Assembly (NCBI RefSeq): GCF_019802255.1
Contig: NZ_JAHYSS010000009.1
Coordinates: 1 to 64,000 of the forward strand
Direction of reading: 5' to 3'
Length of the DNA stretch: 64,000 nt
DNA from: Pedobacter polysacchareus
GTDB lineage: Bacteria > Bacteroidota > Bacteroidia > Sphingobacteriales > Sphingobacteriaceae
Shown one piece after another: positions 44,268 through 53,783 of the stretch; the first letter of the stretch is position 1; every line of letters begins with the position of its first letter. Position numbers and translations under genes: made by a program. A model generated the notes under the pieces. It did not search any database, was not told the DNA's origin, and worked only from the letters and a program-made list of their open reading frames with translations.

Positions 44268-44444
44268 TCAATCGTAATATAGTCCATTAAAATAAAGGTT
44301 ATATCCATTTAAGATTGCCCTGGCTTCGTTTAAGTTTGTGTCTGCTGAAGATCCAATTTGAAATCTAATCTGAATCGGAGCAATCGGCCTATAAAGCTGG
44401 CGCTCCCTGATGGGAATTGCCAGTAGACACAAAAATGAAAAGGA

Positions 44445-47400
44445 ATGAAAATTAGATTTTTAGCATGGGTAGGAATGCTGCTTTTATTTGCCAATAAGAA
44501 CTTCGCACAGGAAAAATTGTCGTTGGCAGGAACATGGAACTTTCAACTGGATGCAGCCAATATCGGTGAAAAAGACAAATGGTTTGATCAGGAGTTGAAA
44601 GCTACAATTGCACTTCCGGGAACCACAGATGAGGCAAAACAAGGGACAAAAACACAAGGTGCAGATTATGGGATTCTATCCAGAGCCTATAAATATATTG
44701 GGCCAGCATGGTACAGCAGGACCATCACCATCCCGGCAAACTGGAAAAACAAAGAGATTTCCCTATTCCTGGAAAGGGTAATGTGGGAGTCTAAAGTTTG
44801 GGTTGATGGTCGGTTAATGACTACACAGGACGGTTTGGGTGTTCCTCACCTACATACTTTGGGTAAACTCAGCCCTGGAAAACATAGGTTAACCATTCGC
44901 ATCAACAACGATTTAATTCATAACATAGGAGATAAAGGCCATGCCTATACGGAATACACACAAAGTATCTGGAATGGGGCAGTGGGTAAGATTCAGTTAC
45001 AGGCAGCAGCAAGTACGGCAATTGAAGATTTGCAGGTTTATCCGGATGCAGAAAAACGACAATTGCGGGTATTGATGACAATGAAAAATCCAGTTCGCAT
45101 GAAGGTGAATTACCGCATCATTGACCTGCAGACAAACGAAACAGTTTTCAACAAGATGGAGGATTTGCTGGCAGATCAACCGCAAAGAAAGCAACCGCAA
45201 AGAAAGCAATTGCAGGGAAAGCAATCGCAGAGACCGCAATCGGAGAAACAAAAATCCGGAAAACAGGAACTAGAGCGAAAGGAGCAAAAGGATCTGGTTT
45301 TACAACTGGATTTCCCCATTAAATTGTGGGATGAGTTTACACCAAACCGCTACCGCATGGTGCTGAAACTTGAAAATAATAATGAAACAGCTGCGGATTT
45401 TGGTTTTAGAAGCATCGGACATAGCCAGTCGAAAGTATTGATCAATAATGCCCCGGTATTTATGCGCGGTAACCTGGATTGTGTGCATTTTCCATTAACC
45501 GGATACCCTTCCTGCGATGTCAAAGAATGGGAGCGGATCTTTAAAATTTATAAATCTTACGGCTTAAACCATGTGCGTTTTCACTCCTGGTGTCCACCAG
45601 AGGCAGCTTTTGAAGCGGCAGACAAGTTAGGGATTTACATTCAGGCAGAAGCGATCTGGATTGATTGGTGGATGACCGATCCGCCAAAAGATAGACCGGA
45701 TATGCTGACCAAAGGATTGCCTCCCGGCTTAGGGAAAAATCCTTCTGCGGACAGTTATACCCAGGATGAGCTGGAGCGCATGCTCAAAGCGTATGGAAAC
45801 CATCCTTCATTTACCATGATGTGCATCGGCAACGAGCTTGGAAATTCCGACTTCAATGTGATGGCCAAATGGATTGAAAAACTAAAGCTGAAAGACAATA
45901 GGAGATTATATGCGGTGTCTACCGCAAGAAAAATTATGCCAGTAGACGATTATTCTGCGACGCATAACATTCCAAATGTAGGTGGTACCTATGGCTTGCA
46001 AGGTGGAAGAAGCGATTATGACCTGGAAAAGAACTATTCGAAAAGTAACATCCCCATTTTCGCACATGAAGTAGGGCAATTTCCAGTCTATCCTTTATGG
46101 TCGGAGATAGACAAATATACCGGTGTTTTAAAAGCTAGAAATCTGGAAGTCTGCAGGGCATCAGCCATTGCTAACGGACTAGAACATAAGGATGCGGCCT
46201 TTCATCAGGCTAGTGGAGCGCTTCAAAAGATTTTGTATAAGAGCTTAATCGAAAACTTTTACCGTACGCCTTCCAGCGGAGGATTCCAGATGCTGAGCAT
46301 GCAGGATTATCAAGGACAAGGGGAAGCTTTGGTGGGATGGCTCGATGCTTTTTATGACGACAAAGGAACCACGGATACCACTTATTTTAAGCAGTACAAC
46401 AATGAAGTGGTACCTCTGGCAAGAATAAAGAAATTTGTATGGGAAAATACAGAAACTTTTAGCGCAGGGTTAGAAGTTGCAAATTATGGAAGAGGGGACC
46501 TGAATACGGAGATAGAATGGAAGGTGATTGCTGAAAATCAGCAAGTATTAGGCGAAGGGAAAATCCCTGCTTTATCCATCAAAAGAGGAACAGTAAAAAG
46601 TTTCGGAAATATAGAACTGGGATTGGGAAAAATCAGGGCAGCCACAAAAGCAAAGCTCATGATCAGTTTGCCTGGTACTAATTTCCGAAATGAATGGGAC
46701 CTTTGGATTTACAGCGATTCATCAGTTAGTTCTTCAGATGCAGCAGGAAGATGGGCTGGAAAGGAAAACAAAGTTTCGAAAAGTAGCAAGGGTTTGAAAA
46801 ACAACAATGTACTCGAAACCAATGTGCTGGATCAGAATGCATTGGACGCCCTAAAAAAAGGTAAAACGGTCCTGCTTTACGCTGCAAACTTAGGCAGTGC
46901 CGAGGTGTCCAGACCTTTGTTCTTTAGTCCTTTATTTTGGTCCAACGTTTTCTTCCCCGGACAGGAGAACACCACACTTGGTGCCTTAATTAATGATAAA
47001 CATCCTGCATTTGCATGTTTCCCCACCGATTCATTTACAGATTGGCAATGGGAATCCATCAGCAAAGGAAGGTCCTTCAAAATGAAAGACTGGCCGGCAA
47101 ATCTGGAGCCTATCGTGCAGCCGATCAGTGATTTCCACCTGAATGAAAAATTAGCAGCAATTTTTGAATGTAAAGTCGGAAAAGGAAAGCTGTTGGTTTG
47201 TGGCTATGATATCGATCCTCTGAAGCAGCAGGGAGCGAAACAAAATCCAGTAGCCAAACAATTAAGGTACAGTTTACTGAAATACATGGAGAGCTCCACT
47301 TTTGATCCTCAGGTGCTGATCGATCCCCTGCAATTAAAGAAAAGTTTTCCTTTCATTAAGGAGGCGGCATCAGGCGTTCCCGCAGAATTTTCAACAGCTT

Positions 47401-47777
47401 TATTGTATGTGAAAACTGGGGATCAGGCTCCGGTATTGAAACGCAATACCAGTTATAAAATGAGCGGCGAAGAAGGAATTTGGGAATGGGATGGAAAATC
47501 TGCCTGGTATGGAAAAAACCTGGAAATCACAATTAATCCACCTCAAGGTGTGATTGGGGAGCTATACTTACATTTCGAAGATTGGAATAATGAATCCAGA
47601 TCTGCGAAAATATGGATGGATGGTCGGGAATTCATGACTGGTACGCTAGACAAAAAGGGAAAATGGATCAAGCTTTTTGTGATGCGGGAGGATACCAACG
47701 ACGGAAAGCTAACTATCAAAATAGGAGCGATGGCGGGCAGTAATGCCATGATTTCTGAAATCGTGTTTGTGGAATAG
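44445..47777 (+). CDS. GH2 glycosidase with coding minisatellite
   Basis: 1110 aa. Signal peptide (FLAWVGMLLLFANKNFAQ). Sugar-binding domain (LAGTWNFQLDAANIG), an Ig-like domain interrupted near 245-275 by a Gln/Lys/Arg-rich run, then a TIM barrel with acid/base Glu464 in CIGNELGN and nucleophile Glu542 in FAHEVGQF. The long C-terminal part (about 800-1110) has a GATase-like flavodoxin-type segment and a closing beta-sandwich. Substrate unclear (galactoside, glucuronide or mannoside types share the family). Same strand as the LacZ-like gene, so likely the same regulon. Confidence 0.9.
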   Translation: MKIRFLAWVGMLLLFANKNFAQEKLSLAGTWNFQLDAANIGEKDKWFDQELKATIALPGTTDEAKQGTKTQGADYGILSRAYKYIGPAWYSRTITIPANWKNKEISLFLERVMWESKVWVDGRLMTTQDGLGVPHLHTLGKLSPGKHRLTIRINNDLIHNIGDKGHAYTEYTQSIWNGAVGKIQLQAAASTAIEDLQVYPDAEKRQLRVLMTMKNPVRMKVNYRIIDLQTNETVFNKMEDLLADQPQRKQPQRKQLQGKQSQRPQSEKQKSGKQELERKEQKDLVLQLDFPIKLWDEFTPNRYRMVLKLENNNETAADFGFRSIGHSQSKVLINNAPVFMRGNLDCVHFPLTGYPSCDVKEWERIFKIYKSYGLNHVRFHSWCPPEAAFEAADKLGIYIQAEAIWIDWWMTDPPKDRPDMLTKGLPPGLGKNPSADSYTQDELERMLKAYGNHPSFTMMCIGNELGNSDFNVMAKWIEKLKLKDNRRLYAVSTARKIMPVDDYSATHNIPNVGGTYGLQGGRSDYDLEKNYSKSNIPIFAHEVGQFPVYPLWSEIDKYTGVLKARNLEVCRASAIANGLEHKDAAFHQASGALQKILYKSLIENFYRTPSSGGFQMLSMQDYQGQGEALVGWLDAFYDDKGTTDTTYFKQYNNEVVPLARIKKFVWENTETFSAGLEVANYGRGDLNTEIEWKVIAENQQVLGEGKIPALSIKRGTVKSFGNIELGLGKIRAATKAKLMISLPGTNFRNEWDLWIYSDSSVSSSDAAGRWAGKENKVSKSSKGLKNNNVLETNVLDQNALDALKKGKTVLLYAANLGSAEVSRPLFFSPLFWSNVFFPGQENTTLGALINDKHPAFACFPTDSFTDWQWESISKGRSFKMKDWPANLEPIVQPISDFHLNEKLAAIFECKVGKGKLLVCGYDIDPLKQQGAKQNPVAKQLRYSLLKYMESSTFDPQVLIDPLQLKKSFPFIKEAASGVPAEFSTALLYVKTGDQAPVLKRNTSYKMSGEEGIWEWDGKSAWYGKNLEITINPPQGVIGELYLHFEDWNNESRSAKIWMDGREFMTGTLDKKGKWIKLFVMREDTNDGKLTIKIGAMAGSNAMISEIVFVE
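45177..45251 (+). repeat. 15-bp tandem repeat inside GH2 gene
   Basis: Five units starting at 45177, 45192, 45207, 45222 and 45237. The first two are identical (CAACCGCAAAGAAAG); the others diverge by two to seven bases. The frame is kept, giving QRKQP-like pentapeptides (QPQRKQPQRKQLQGKQ). Confidence 0.85.
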
Positions 47778-47944
47778 AAGTAGTGTTTATGGAACATAAA
47801 TAGTCATGTAGGCGGAACAGAGATCGTGTATTTACATAGTAGAGATAATGGGAATAAAAGTTCCGGAATAAATGGATTGTGGTACAGTAGTTGCTCCTTT
47901 AAAATTTTACAAATTAAGTTGTACTGTAACGGATATATAAGATT

Positions 47945-48787
47945 ATGAGATTACCTATTGTACCATCCTTGTTGATCGCTGTGGCTTTATTAGGCCAGGG
48001 TTGTGTGAGTAATAAAAAGTTTGCAGACCTGCAGTCTAGTTATACGCAATTACAAGAGAAAAACCAGGGCGTGAATCAGGAGCTTGCCAGTTCAAACACT
48101 CGTGTAAAAAGTTTGGAAGAGCAGATCGCTACCCAGCAGGAAAATGTTAAAGCCTTACAAATCGCGTTGAATAAATGCTTGAACTCCAGCAGCCAAGGAA
48201 ATACCAATATTTCTAAACTGGTAGATGAGATCAATGTAGCGAATAAATATATTCAGCATTTAGTAAACACTAAAAATACCAGTGATTCATTGAACCTGGT
48301 ATTGACCACCAATCTGACCCGTTCATTGAGCAGGGAAGAAATGAGTGATGTAGATATTAAAGTACTAAAAGGTGTAGTTTACATCTCCTTGTCGGATCAA
48401 ATGTTGTACAAGTCAGGAAGTTATGAAATTTCTGATCAGGCAGGCCAAACCTTAAGCAAAATTGCTAAAATCATTAAAGATTACCAGAATTATGATGTGT
48501 TGATTGAAGGAAATACGGATAATGTGCCTATTTCACAAGTCAACATTCGCAACAACTGGGATTTAAGTACTTTGAGAGCTTCTTCTGTAGTTCAATCTTT
48601 ACAGAACAATTACGGTGTAATTCCTAAAAGATTAACCGCTGCAGGTAGAGGGGAATATAACCCGATTGCCAGCAACGATACTGAAGCTGGAAGAGCAAAA
48701 AACAGACGTACAGAAATTATCATTACCCCTAAACTGGATCAGTTTATGGAGCTGATTGGAAAAGCCCCGGAACAAGCAAAAGAATAG
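47945..48787 (+). CDS. OmpA-family peptidoglycan-binding lipoprotein
   Basis: 280 aa. Lipoprotein signal ending LLGQGC (Cys20). Coiled-coil segment (about 30-110, ANTRVKSLEEQIA-like heptads). The C-terminal OmpA domain (150-270) has LLIEGNTDNVP-type sequence with NTDNVPIS, the NWDLSTLRASSVVQSL helix and GRAKNRRTEI. It links the outer membrane to peptidoglycan. Single gene with a strong terminator. Confidence 0.93.
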   Translation: MRLPIVPSLLIAVALLGQGCVSNKKFADLQSSYTQLQEKNQGVNQELASSNTRVKSLEEQIATQQENVKALQIALNKCLNSSSQGNTNISKLVDEINVANKYIQHLVNTKNTSDSLNLVLTTNLTRSLSREEMSDVDIKVLKGVVYISLSDQMLYKSGSYEISDQAGQTLSKIAKIIKDYQNYDVLIEGNTDNVPISQVNIRNNWDLSTLRASSVVQSLQNNYGVIPKRLTAAGRGEYNPIASNDTEAGRAKNRRTEIIITPKLDQFMELIGKAPEQAKE

Positions 48788-48808
48788 TTGATTACAAACA
48801 ACACGTTA

Positions 48809-48852
48809 AACAAAACGCTCTGCTCATATCCATGTTCAGGGCGTTTTGTTTG
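48809..48852 (+). terminator. Terminator after OmpA-like gene
   Basis: ACAAAACGC(T)CTG and CAG(G)GCGTTTTGT form a long stem around the sequence between 48823 and 48836, with T-rich sequence after it. The convergent VOC gene stops 11 bp further. Confidence 0.75.
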
Positions 48853-48862
48853 GATCAATATA

Positions 48863-49705
48863 TTAAGCATTTTCCAGATCTGCGATAATCAGCTTTTTCA
48901 TGCCCATTACGGTCTGCATCACCCGCTGACCACGCTCCGGATCACTAATCAGTTTTCCGATTATTTTAGGAACGATCTGCCAGCTGATACCGTATTTATC
49001 GGTTAGCCAGCCACACATCACCTCAGATCCTCCATGAGCAGTCAGCTGATTCCAGTAATGGTCGATTTCTTCTTGTGTTTCACATTCAACTACTAAAGAG
49101 ATCGCATCATTAAAACCGAACCCATGTTCCGCGGAACTGTCCATCGCCATAGCTACATAACCATTTAGTTTAAACTGTGCATGTTTCACAAAATCGGTGC
49201 GGTCGCCTTCTCCTTCTGCGTATTTCAAAACTCCTTCAATCTCGGAATTTGGGAATATGGAAGTGTAAAAACGGAGGGCAGTTTCTGCCTGACCGGCCTT
49301 ATCTCCGGTAAACATTAACGTCGGACAGAATTTTTGGGAGGAATCTTGTTTTGCTGCAGTATACAATTGCCAGGAAATCCCGAACTTGTCTTGTATCCAG
49401 CCATATTTCGGACTCCATGGATAGCTGTCTAAGGCCATCATAATCTTTCCGCCATCTTGTAGATTATTCCAGTATTTTTCGGTTTCTTCCGCGCTTTCGC
49501 ACATCACCATAAATGATATGGAAGGATTCGGATTGGAAGAAGGCCCTTCATTTAGCAGCAAGAACTTTTGTCCGCTCATTTGTATTTCTATTACATAAGG
49601 GTTGGAGACGCCGGTCTTACTTCCCCCATACGTCTGGGTATAAAATTCGGCAACCTCGCTGATCTTTCCCCTGATGGTTAAACAAGGATAAATGAAATTT
49701 TTCAT
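48863..49705 (-). CDS. Two-domain PhnB-like VOC protein
   Basis: 280 aa made of two PhnB-like modules. The first (1-120) has IYPCLTIRGKISEVAEFYTQ and GWIQDKFGISWQLY; the second (128-260) has CPTLMFTGDKAGQAETALRF and CGWLTDKYGISWQIVPKII. The tandem may form a pseudo-dimer with one binding cleft. The second module is close to the single-domain gene at 37053. Function unknown. Confidence 0.88.
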   Translation of the reverse strand: MKNFIYPCLTIRGKISEVAEFYTQTYGGSKTGVSNPYVIEIQMSGQKFLLLNEGPSSNPNPSISFMVMCESAEETEKYWNNLQDGGKIMMALDSYPWSPKYGWIQDKFGISWQLYTAAKQDSSQKFCPTLMFTGDKAGQAETALRFYTSIFPNSEIEGVLKYAEGEGDRTDFVKHAQFKLNGYVAMAMDSSAEHGFGFNDAISLVVECETQEEIDHYWNQLTAHGGSEVMCGWLTDKYGISWQIVPKIIGKLISDPERGQRVMQTVMGMKKLIIADLENA

Positions 49706-50072
49706 ATAGATTGAGCTTTAGGGTTTTATAAAAATAATTTATGGTTTTATCAGCTCTAAGTTACCGAATCTTCCAGCAGCAAGGGCAGGGGGGTAAAAGA
49801 CATTTAAGGGGGGAGCTTGCGACAATAACTCTAGAGCATAACAGGTAGATTTACCTCTTTTAAGAATATAGGTATTTATGCCTGTAAATTTTATTGTTCA
49901 ATTTGTCAACTTTAAATCATATAAACATCGTATTTAAGCGCTCTCTTAATCGTACGGTAATATCTTTATTGGTGATGGCTGTTGTTTTAAATAGAAGTCA
50001 ATTTTGGTATTCCTGAGGTTTGCTCACTCATTTAAGATGTTTTGTAGGAAAACAACTTAATCTCCCAACATA
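49706..50072. other. 367-bp region upstream of the VioB-like/ebo operon
   Basis: AT-rich, without a gene. It must hold the operon promoter, but I find no TTTG-N19-TAnnTTTG match. TATCTTTA at 49961-49968 is a 7-of-8 -7 box without a -33 partner. This fits either an activator-dependent promoter or an alternative sigma factor. Confidence 0.5.
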
Positions 50073-51902
50073 ATGGCTTATTTAAATTCACCACGACTCA
50101 CCTTTTCGGGGAAGTTTCAGGCAGATCCTTCCACAGTCAACAATGACGTCGAACACTACGACAATGCAACATTCCTACCGAGTTATCAGGATTATGGCCC
50201 AAGCGGCACTAATGGCTGGTGGAACCCAGATGGGACCGGAAACTGGCGATTGCTGGATTGTGTAATCAACAGTGTCACCTACAAAGATGGAACCAGTACC
50301 ACTGATCCGGCAGTAGATCCTATTATTGGAATGAGTGTCATGGATGCAAACACGCGTGTCGCAGGAAAAATTGTAGACCTGGATCCGCAGCAGCAATCTG
50401 TTTCACAGATCTGGGGCATGGTAGTTAGACTCGGACAAGCAGAGAATTTCTTTTTAAAAGGGGATTTCACACCCGTTGGTTTCAACGACATCTGGTGGAA
50501 TAGGTCCATGGATCTGAAAGGCTCTCCGGGGGCCGCGGCAACGTACCAATCGGTACTGACCAACCTGAACTGGTCGATTGATGGGATCGATTCCCGTTAC
50601 CTGAAAGAGTTGCAGGCGGAAAGTCCAGATCAGCTGTCCATGAAATTTAACGTAGACATCTTCAATCAAACAGTCACTGATGCACATTTTACCATCGGTA
50701 GATTGGTGGGCAGCATAGGTCCATCCAGCGCAGCAGAGCCCGATCATTTTACTTTGGGCAGGCAGTTTGTTCCCGATATGGTTTGTCAGAGTGGAATGTA
50801 TTTACCGGAAACAGTAGGCAGTTATCCTTTATATATGGCCACCGCGCTAGTTAGAGAGGACACCAAACAAATTGTACTGGATTTGGGAAATTGTTTAAAA
50901 ACCAAAACTAAAGAAGGACTGATGGCGGATGACAGCGACCTGAAACTGGCCTACAATAAAGGAAGTGGACAATACATCCTTCTGGGAGATCTTCCTTTCC
51001 ATGCCCCTGGCTGGTACGAAACCAACGCCGGTCTGATCACGCTTCCTTTAACTGATGACCAGCTGGCAGCAGTATTGGAATACCCTTTAACTATCGTTAC
51101 ACAAAACAATATCGGAGGTATCAGCCCTTTATTAGCAGAAAAAGCGAGTTACCTCAGAGCCGATCAATTTGTCTTTAGAATGAATGATGGAGAAACTGAT
51201 GAAATAAATTTTTATGCCACTTATTTAGGAAAACCATTGGCCGGTAAAACGGTGTTCTGCGAAATCCAGGACAGCCTGATGAACATCATGGGACAAGGGA
51301 ATGGAACCCCGACAACGGCTACTCCGGCAATCCTTGCTTTTGATGCACAATTGAATACAGATGAGAACGGGAAAGCTGTGATGGGCATCGCCGCATCTGA
51401 TCCGAAAAACCCAAGGGGATATATCGACGGACAAGTATATGCTTTATGGTATTACCTGGAAGGGGAAGAGAATACGCCTTTTTCTTTCACTGTTCCTGCC
51501 GATCCTAAAGCAGCCCCAATCGTATTGCCTGCCACACTTTCAGGTGTTGATCCTAATAATTTCATTAGTGTGCTGGTGTTCAATAGCCTGAGTCAGGAAG
51601 CCATTCAGAATCCGCAATGGGAGCAGGATGTGCAGCCGGTGATGCAGCAATATGCCAACCTTTATCCGCTCATGTCTAAAGGAATTTTCAACCTCGCCGA
51701 CAAAACTGTGGTAGACAGTAATGCGAAGATTTTAAGGTTCGTGTTTGCCTTGCCAATTGATGATCCTAACCATATGCCAGTCACCAGAGACCTATCCAGG
51801 GATAAACAGCTCATGATCCTGAATTACCTGGATACGGTGATCGCAGAAACTGCCTTACAAGAAGGTGCCATTACTGAAAATGTTAATCAAAACAACGCCT
51901 AA
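50073..51902 (+). CDS. VioB/RebD N-terminal-domain-like protein
   Basis: 609 aa without a signal peptide, so cytoplasmic. It starts SPRLTFSGKFQADP, similar in pattern to the start of VioB and RebD (short hydrophobic PRLHFxG motif). The best match to VioB is near the C-terminus: YPLMSKGIFNLADK, followed by MPVTRDLSRDKQLMILNYL, where VioB reads YPFMSDKVFSLADR and later a PSTRELS block. In VioB this region is directly before the ferritin-like domain; here the gene stops and the ferritin-like gene begins 11 bp later. VioB couples two indole-3-pyruvate imines. The resemblance comes from memory of VioB and needs a profile search. First gene of the ebo operon. Confidence 0.7.
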   Translation: MAYLNSPRLTFSGKFQADPSTVNNDVEHYDNATFLPSYQDYGPSGTNGWWNPDGTGNWRLLDCVINSVTYKDGTSTTDPAVDPIIGMSVMDANTRVAGKIVDLDPQQQSVSQIWGMVVRLGQAENFFLKGDFTPVGFNDIWWNRSMDLKGSPGAAATYQSVLTNLNWSIDGIDSRYLKELQAESPDQLSMKFNVDIFNQTVTDAHFTIGRLVGSIGPSSAAEPDHFTLGRQFVPDMVCQSGMYLPETVGSYPLYMATALVREDTKQIVLDLGNCLKTKTKEGLMADDSDLKLAYNKGSGQYILLGDLPFHAPGWYETNAGLITLPLTDDQLAAVLEYPLTIVTQNNIGGISPLLAEKASYLRADQFVFRMNDGETDEINFYATYLGKPLAGKTVFCEIQDSLMNIMGQGNGTPTTATPAILAFDAQLNTDENGKAVMGIAASDPKNPRGYIDGQVYALWYYLEGEENTPFSFTVPADPKAAPIVLPATLSGVDPNNFISVLVFNSLSQEAIQNPQWEQDVQPVMQQYANLYPLMSKGIFNLADKTVVDSNAKILRFVFALPIDDPNHMPVTRDLSRDKQLMILNYLDTVIAETALQEGAITENVNQNNA

Positions 51903-51913
51903 ACCCGAACCAC

Positions 51914-53038
51914 ATGCTTTTTCTTAAAGATATAAAACTGGATACGCTCGCCGACCTGAAGTCTGCCCTGCAAACCGCCATTATGCTGGAACATTCCACC
52001 ATTCCTCCGTATTTAACCGCTGTGTTTACTTTGGTGAACACAGGTAATGATCAGATATCCAGTCTGATAGGATCGGTGGTAAAAGAAGAAATGCTGCATT
52101 TATCCATTGCCTGTAATATCTTAAATGCGATTAACGGCACACCCGTGTTGAATCAGCCAGGCTTTATTCCTACCTATCCCGGACCGCTTCCTGGAACCGT
52201 GGAAAGTGGCTTGATCGTACCCATTGCCAAGTTCTCTAAAGACCTGATCAAAAACGTGTTTATGGTGATCGAAGAGCCGGAAAATCCAATGCATATTCCA
52301 GTTAAAGCGATGAATGAAATGGCAGCGCCGCTGACGATCGGTATGTTCTACCAAAAAGTGAAAAACCTGATCACTATACTGGAAGCCGAAGCAAAATTAC
52401 TGGGGAAAACCATTTTTACTGGTGACCCTGCCAAACAGATGACCAATGAAAAGTGGTTTCCACTGGAAGAATTGTTCCCGATTCTGGATAAAGATTCTGC
52501 TTTTAGGGGAATTGACCTGATTGTGGACCAGGGAGAAGGAACCTCGGAAGATCCTTTTATCAACCCAGGTGATCTTGGTGGAGATGATGTAACTACAGAT
52601 CCAGCACATTATTACCGTTTCGAAGAGATCTTCTACGGAAAAACACTCGAAAAAGATCCTTCAGAACCATGCGGGTATTCGTACTCTGGTCCGGAGATTC
52701 CCTGCGATTTATCGAAAATCCCGAATATGTATGAAAACCCTAAAATGGCAGATTATCCATTGGATTCTGTAGCTTATAAAAACAGTAAATTCTTCAATTA
52801 TACTTATACCAACCTGCTGAACAGTTTACATGAAACTTTTAATGGAGAGCCGGATAAAATCAATACCGCAATGGGCTTGATGTATTCATTAAGGCTGTAT
52901 GCTGGTAAATTGCTGGCTTCAGAAGATCCTGCTCATCCAGGTTTTGTAGCCGGACCAAGTTATGAATATGTAACCAATGATAACCTGAGCCCTGACGAAA
53001 GACAGTTGCTGGCTGCAGATCGTAAAGTACACGCATAA
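51914..53038 (+). CDS. Ferritin-like domain protein (VioB C-terminal-like)
   Basis: 374 aa. The ferritin-like signature is clear: Glu26 in LEHSTIPPYLTAVFTL, then EEMLH with Glu58, Glu59 and His62 (VVKEEMLHLSIACNIL), and GTPVL after it. The same two motifs occur in the C-terminal domain of VioB. Later parts include the acidic DQGEGTSEDPF loop and HYYRFEEIFYGK. The second-half metal ligands are less obvious. Together with the gene before it the pair adds up to about 983 aa, near the 998 aa of VioB. Cytoplasmic. 11 bp from both neighbours. Confidence 0.78.
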   Translation: MLFLKDIKLDTLADLKSALQTAIMLEHSTIPPYLTAVFTLVNTGNDQISSLIGSVVKEEMLHLSIACNILNAINGTPVLNQPGFIPTYPGPLPGTVESGLIVPIAKFSKDLIKNVFMVIEEPENPMHIPVKAMNEMAAPLTIGMFYQKVKNLITILEAEAKLLGKTIFTGDPAKQMTNEKWFPLEELFPILDKDSAFRGIDLIVDQGEGTSEDPFINPGDLGGDDVTTDPAHYYRFEEIFYGKTLEKDPSEPCGYSYSGPEIPCDLSKIPNMYENPKMADYPLDSVAYKNSKFFNYTYTNLLNSLHETFNGEPDKINTAMGLMYSLRLYAGKLLASEDPAHPGFVAGPSYEYVTNDNLSPDERQLLAADRKVHA

Positions 53039-53049
53039 ACCATTCACAA

Positions 53050-53772
53050 ATGTATGAACCAGCAGCAATGAATACGCAATTATTGTTAGCCGAATTCCTT
53101 CGGGAACAGCTGTCCGATGCAGAATTGAACTGGCTGCATATAAATGTTAAATCCTTGGAAGAGAATGAACTGCTCCGGCGGTTCATTCCATTATTCAGTT
53201 CGGTACCTAGATTTATTGCCCGCAGAAAGGCGGTATTTTCGACAGCCGTCCTGGCACTTTTTGAAGCGAGATACCCCGGCTTTTCAAATTCTGAATGGGA
53301 TTTACAGGAGTTGTGCCGGATTTCGCTGATGCTGGAGCTGCCGGTCTCGAAAAACGAAGCGGCCTTGAAGGAGCTTTTTGAAACTGCAGCTATTAATGAG
53401 CTTCGGGTGCTTTATAAAGGTTTGTATTTCCTGGAAAATGCCGCAGATTTTACCGGAAGACTGGCGGAAGGCGTCCGTACCAATATGACGGATGTATTTG
53501 ATGCGATTATAGTTCAAAACCCATTTGCTGCAAAGTATTTAGCCGAAGATGCCTGGAATCAGCTGGTCATGAAAGCCGTGTTTACCGGCAGACCTTTGTT
53601 CTCCATTTACGGACTGGATCAGCGTGCAAATGAAAAGCTGGCGAAAATCCTGCAGGGATACATTCGGGAACGCTGTTCCGCAGGAAGAACGGTTAGTCCG
53701 GAAGTATGGCGCGTGATCTATCCTTTTGTGACAGATGAAGTAGCCACAGAACTTAAAAGAATTTTAAACTAA
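53050..53772 (+). CDS. eboA: EboA-family protein
   Basis: 240 aa, helical, no signal peptide. EboA-type features are the pattern WLHINVKSLEENELLRRFIP, RRKAVFSTAVLALFEARYPG, an RTNMTDVFDAIIVQNPFAAK motif and MKAVFTGRPLFSIYGLD. The last two are the strongest family marks. Biochemical role unknown. First of six consecutive ebo genes, in the standard order A to F. Met7 is an alternative start. Confidence 0.85.
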   Translation: MYEPAAMNTQLLLAEFLREQLSDAELNWLHINVKSLEENELLRRFIPLFSSVPRFIARRKAVFSTAVLALFEARYPGFSNSEWDLQELCRISLMLELPVSKNEAALKELFETAAINELRVLYKGLYFLENAADFTGRLAEGVRTNMTDVFDAIIVQNPFAAKYLAEDAWNQLVMKAVFTGRPLFSIYGLDQRANEKLAKILQGYIRERCSAGRTVSPEVWRVIYPFVTDEVATELKRILN

Positions 53773-53783
53773 AAAAGAAAGCT

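Noticed and set aside
44398..44424. CTGGC...GCCAG hairpin before the second GH2 gene as an attenuator
   Set aside because: The stem is interrupted and no T-run follows; too weak to call.
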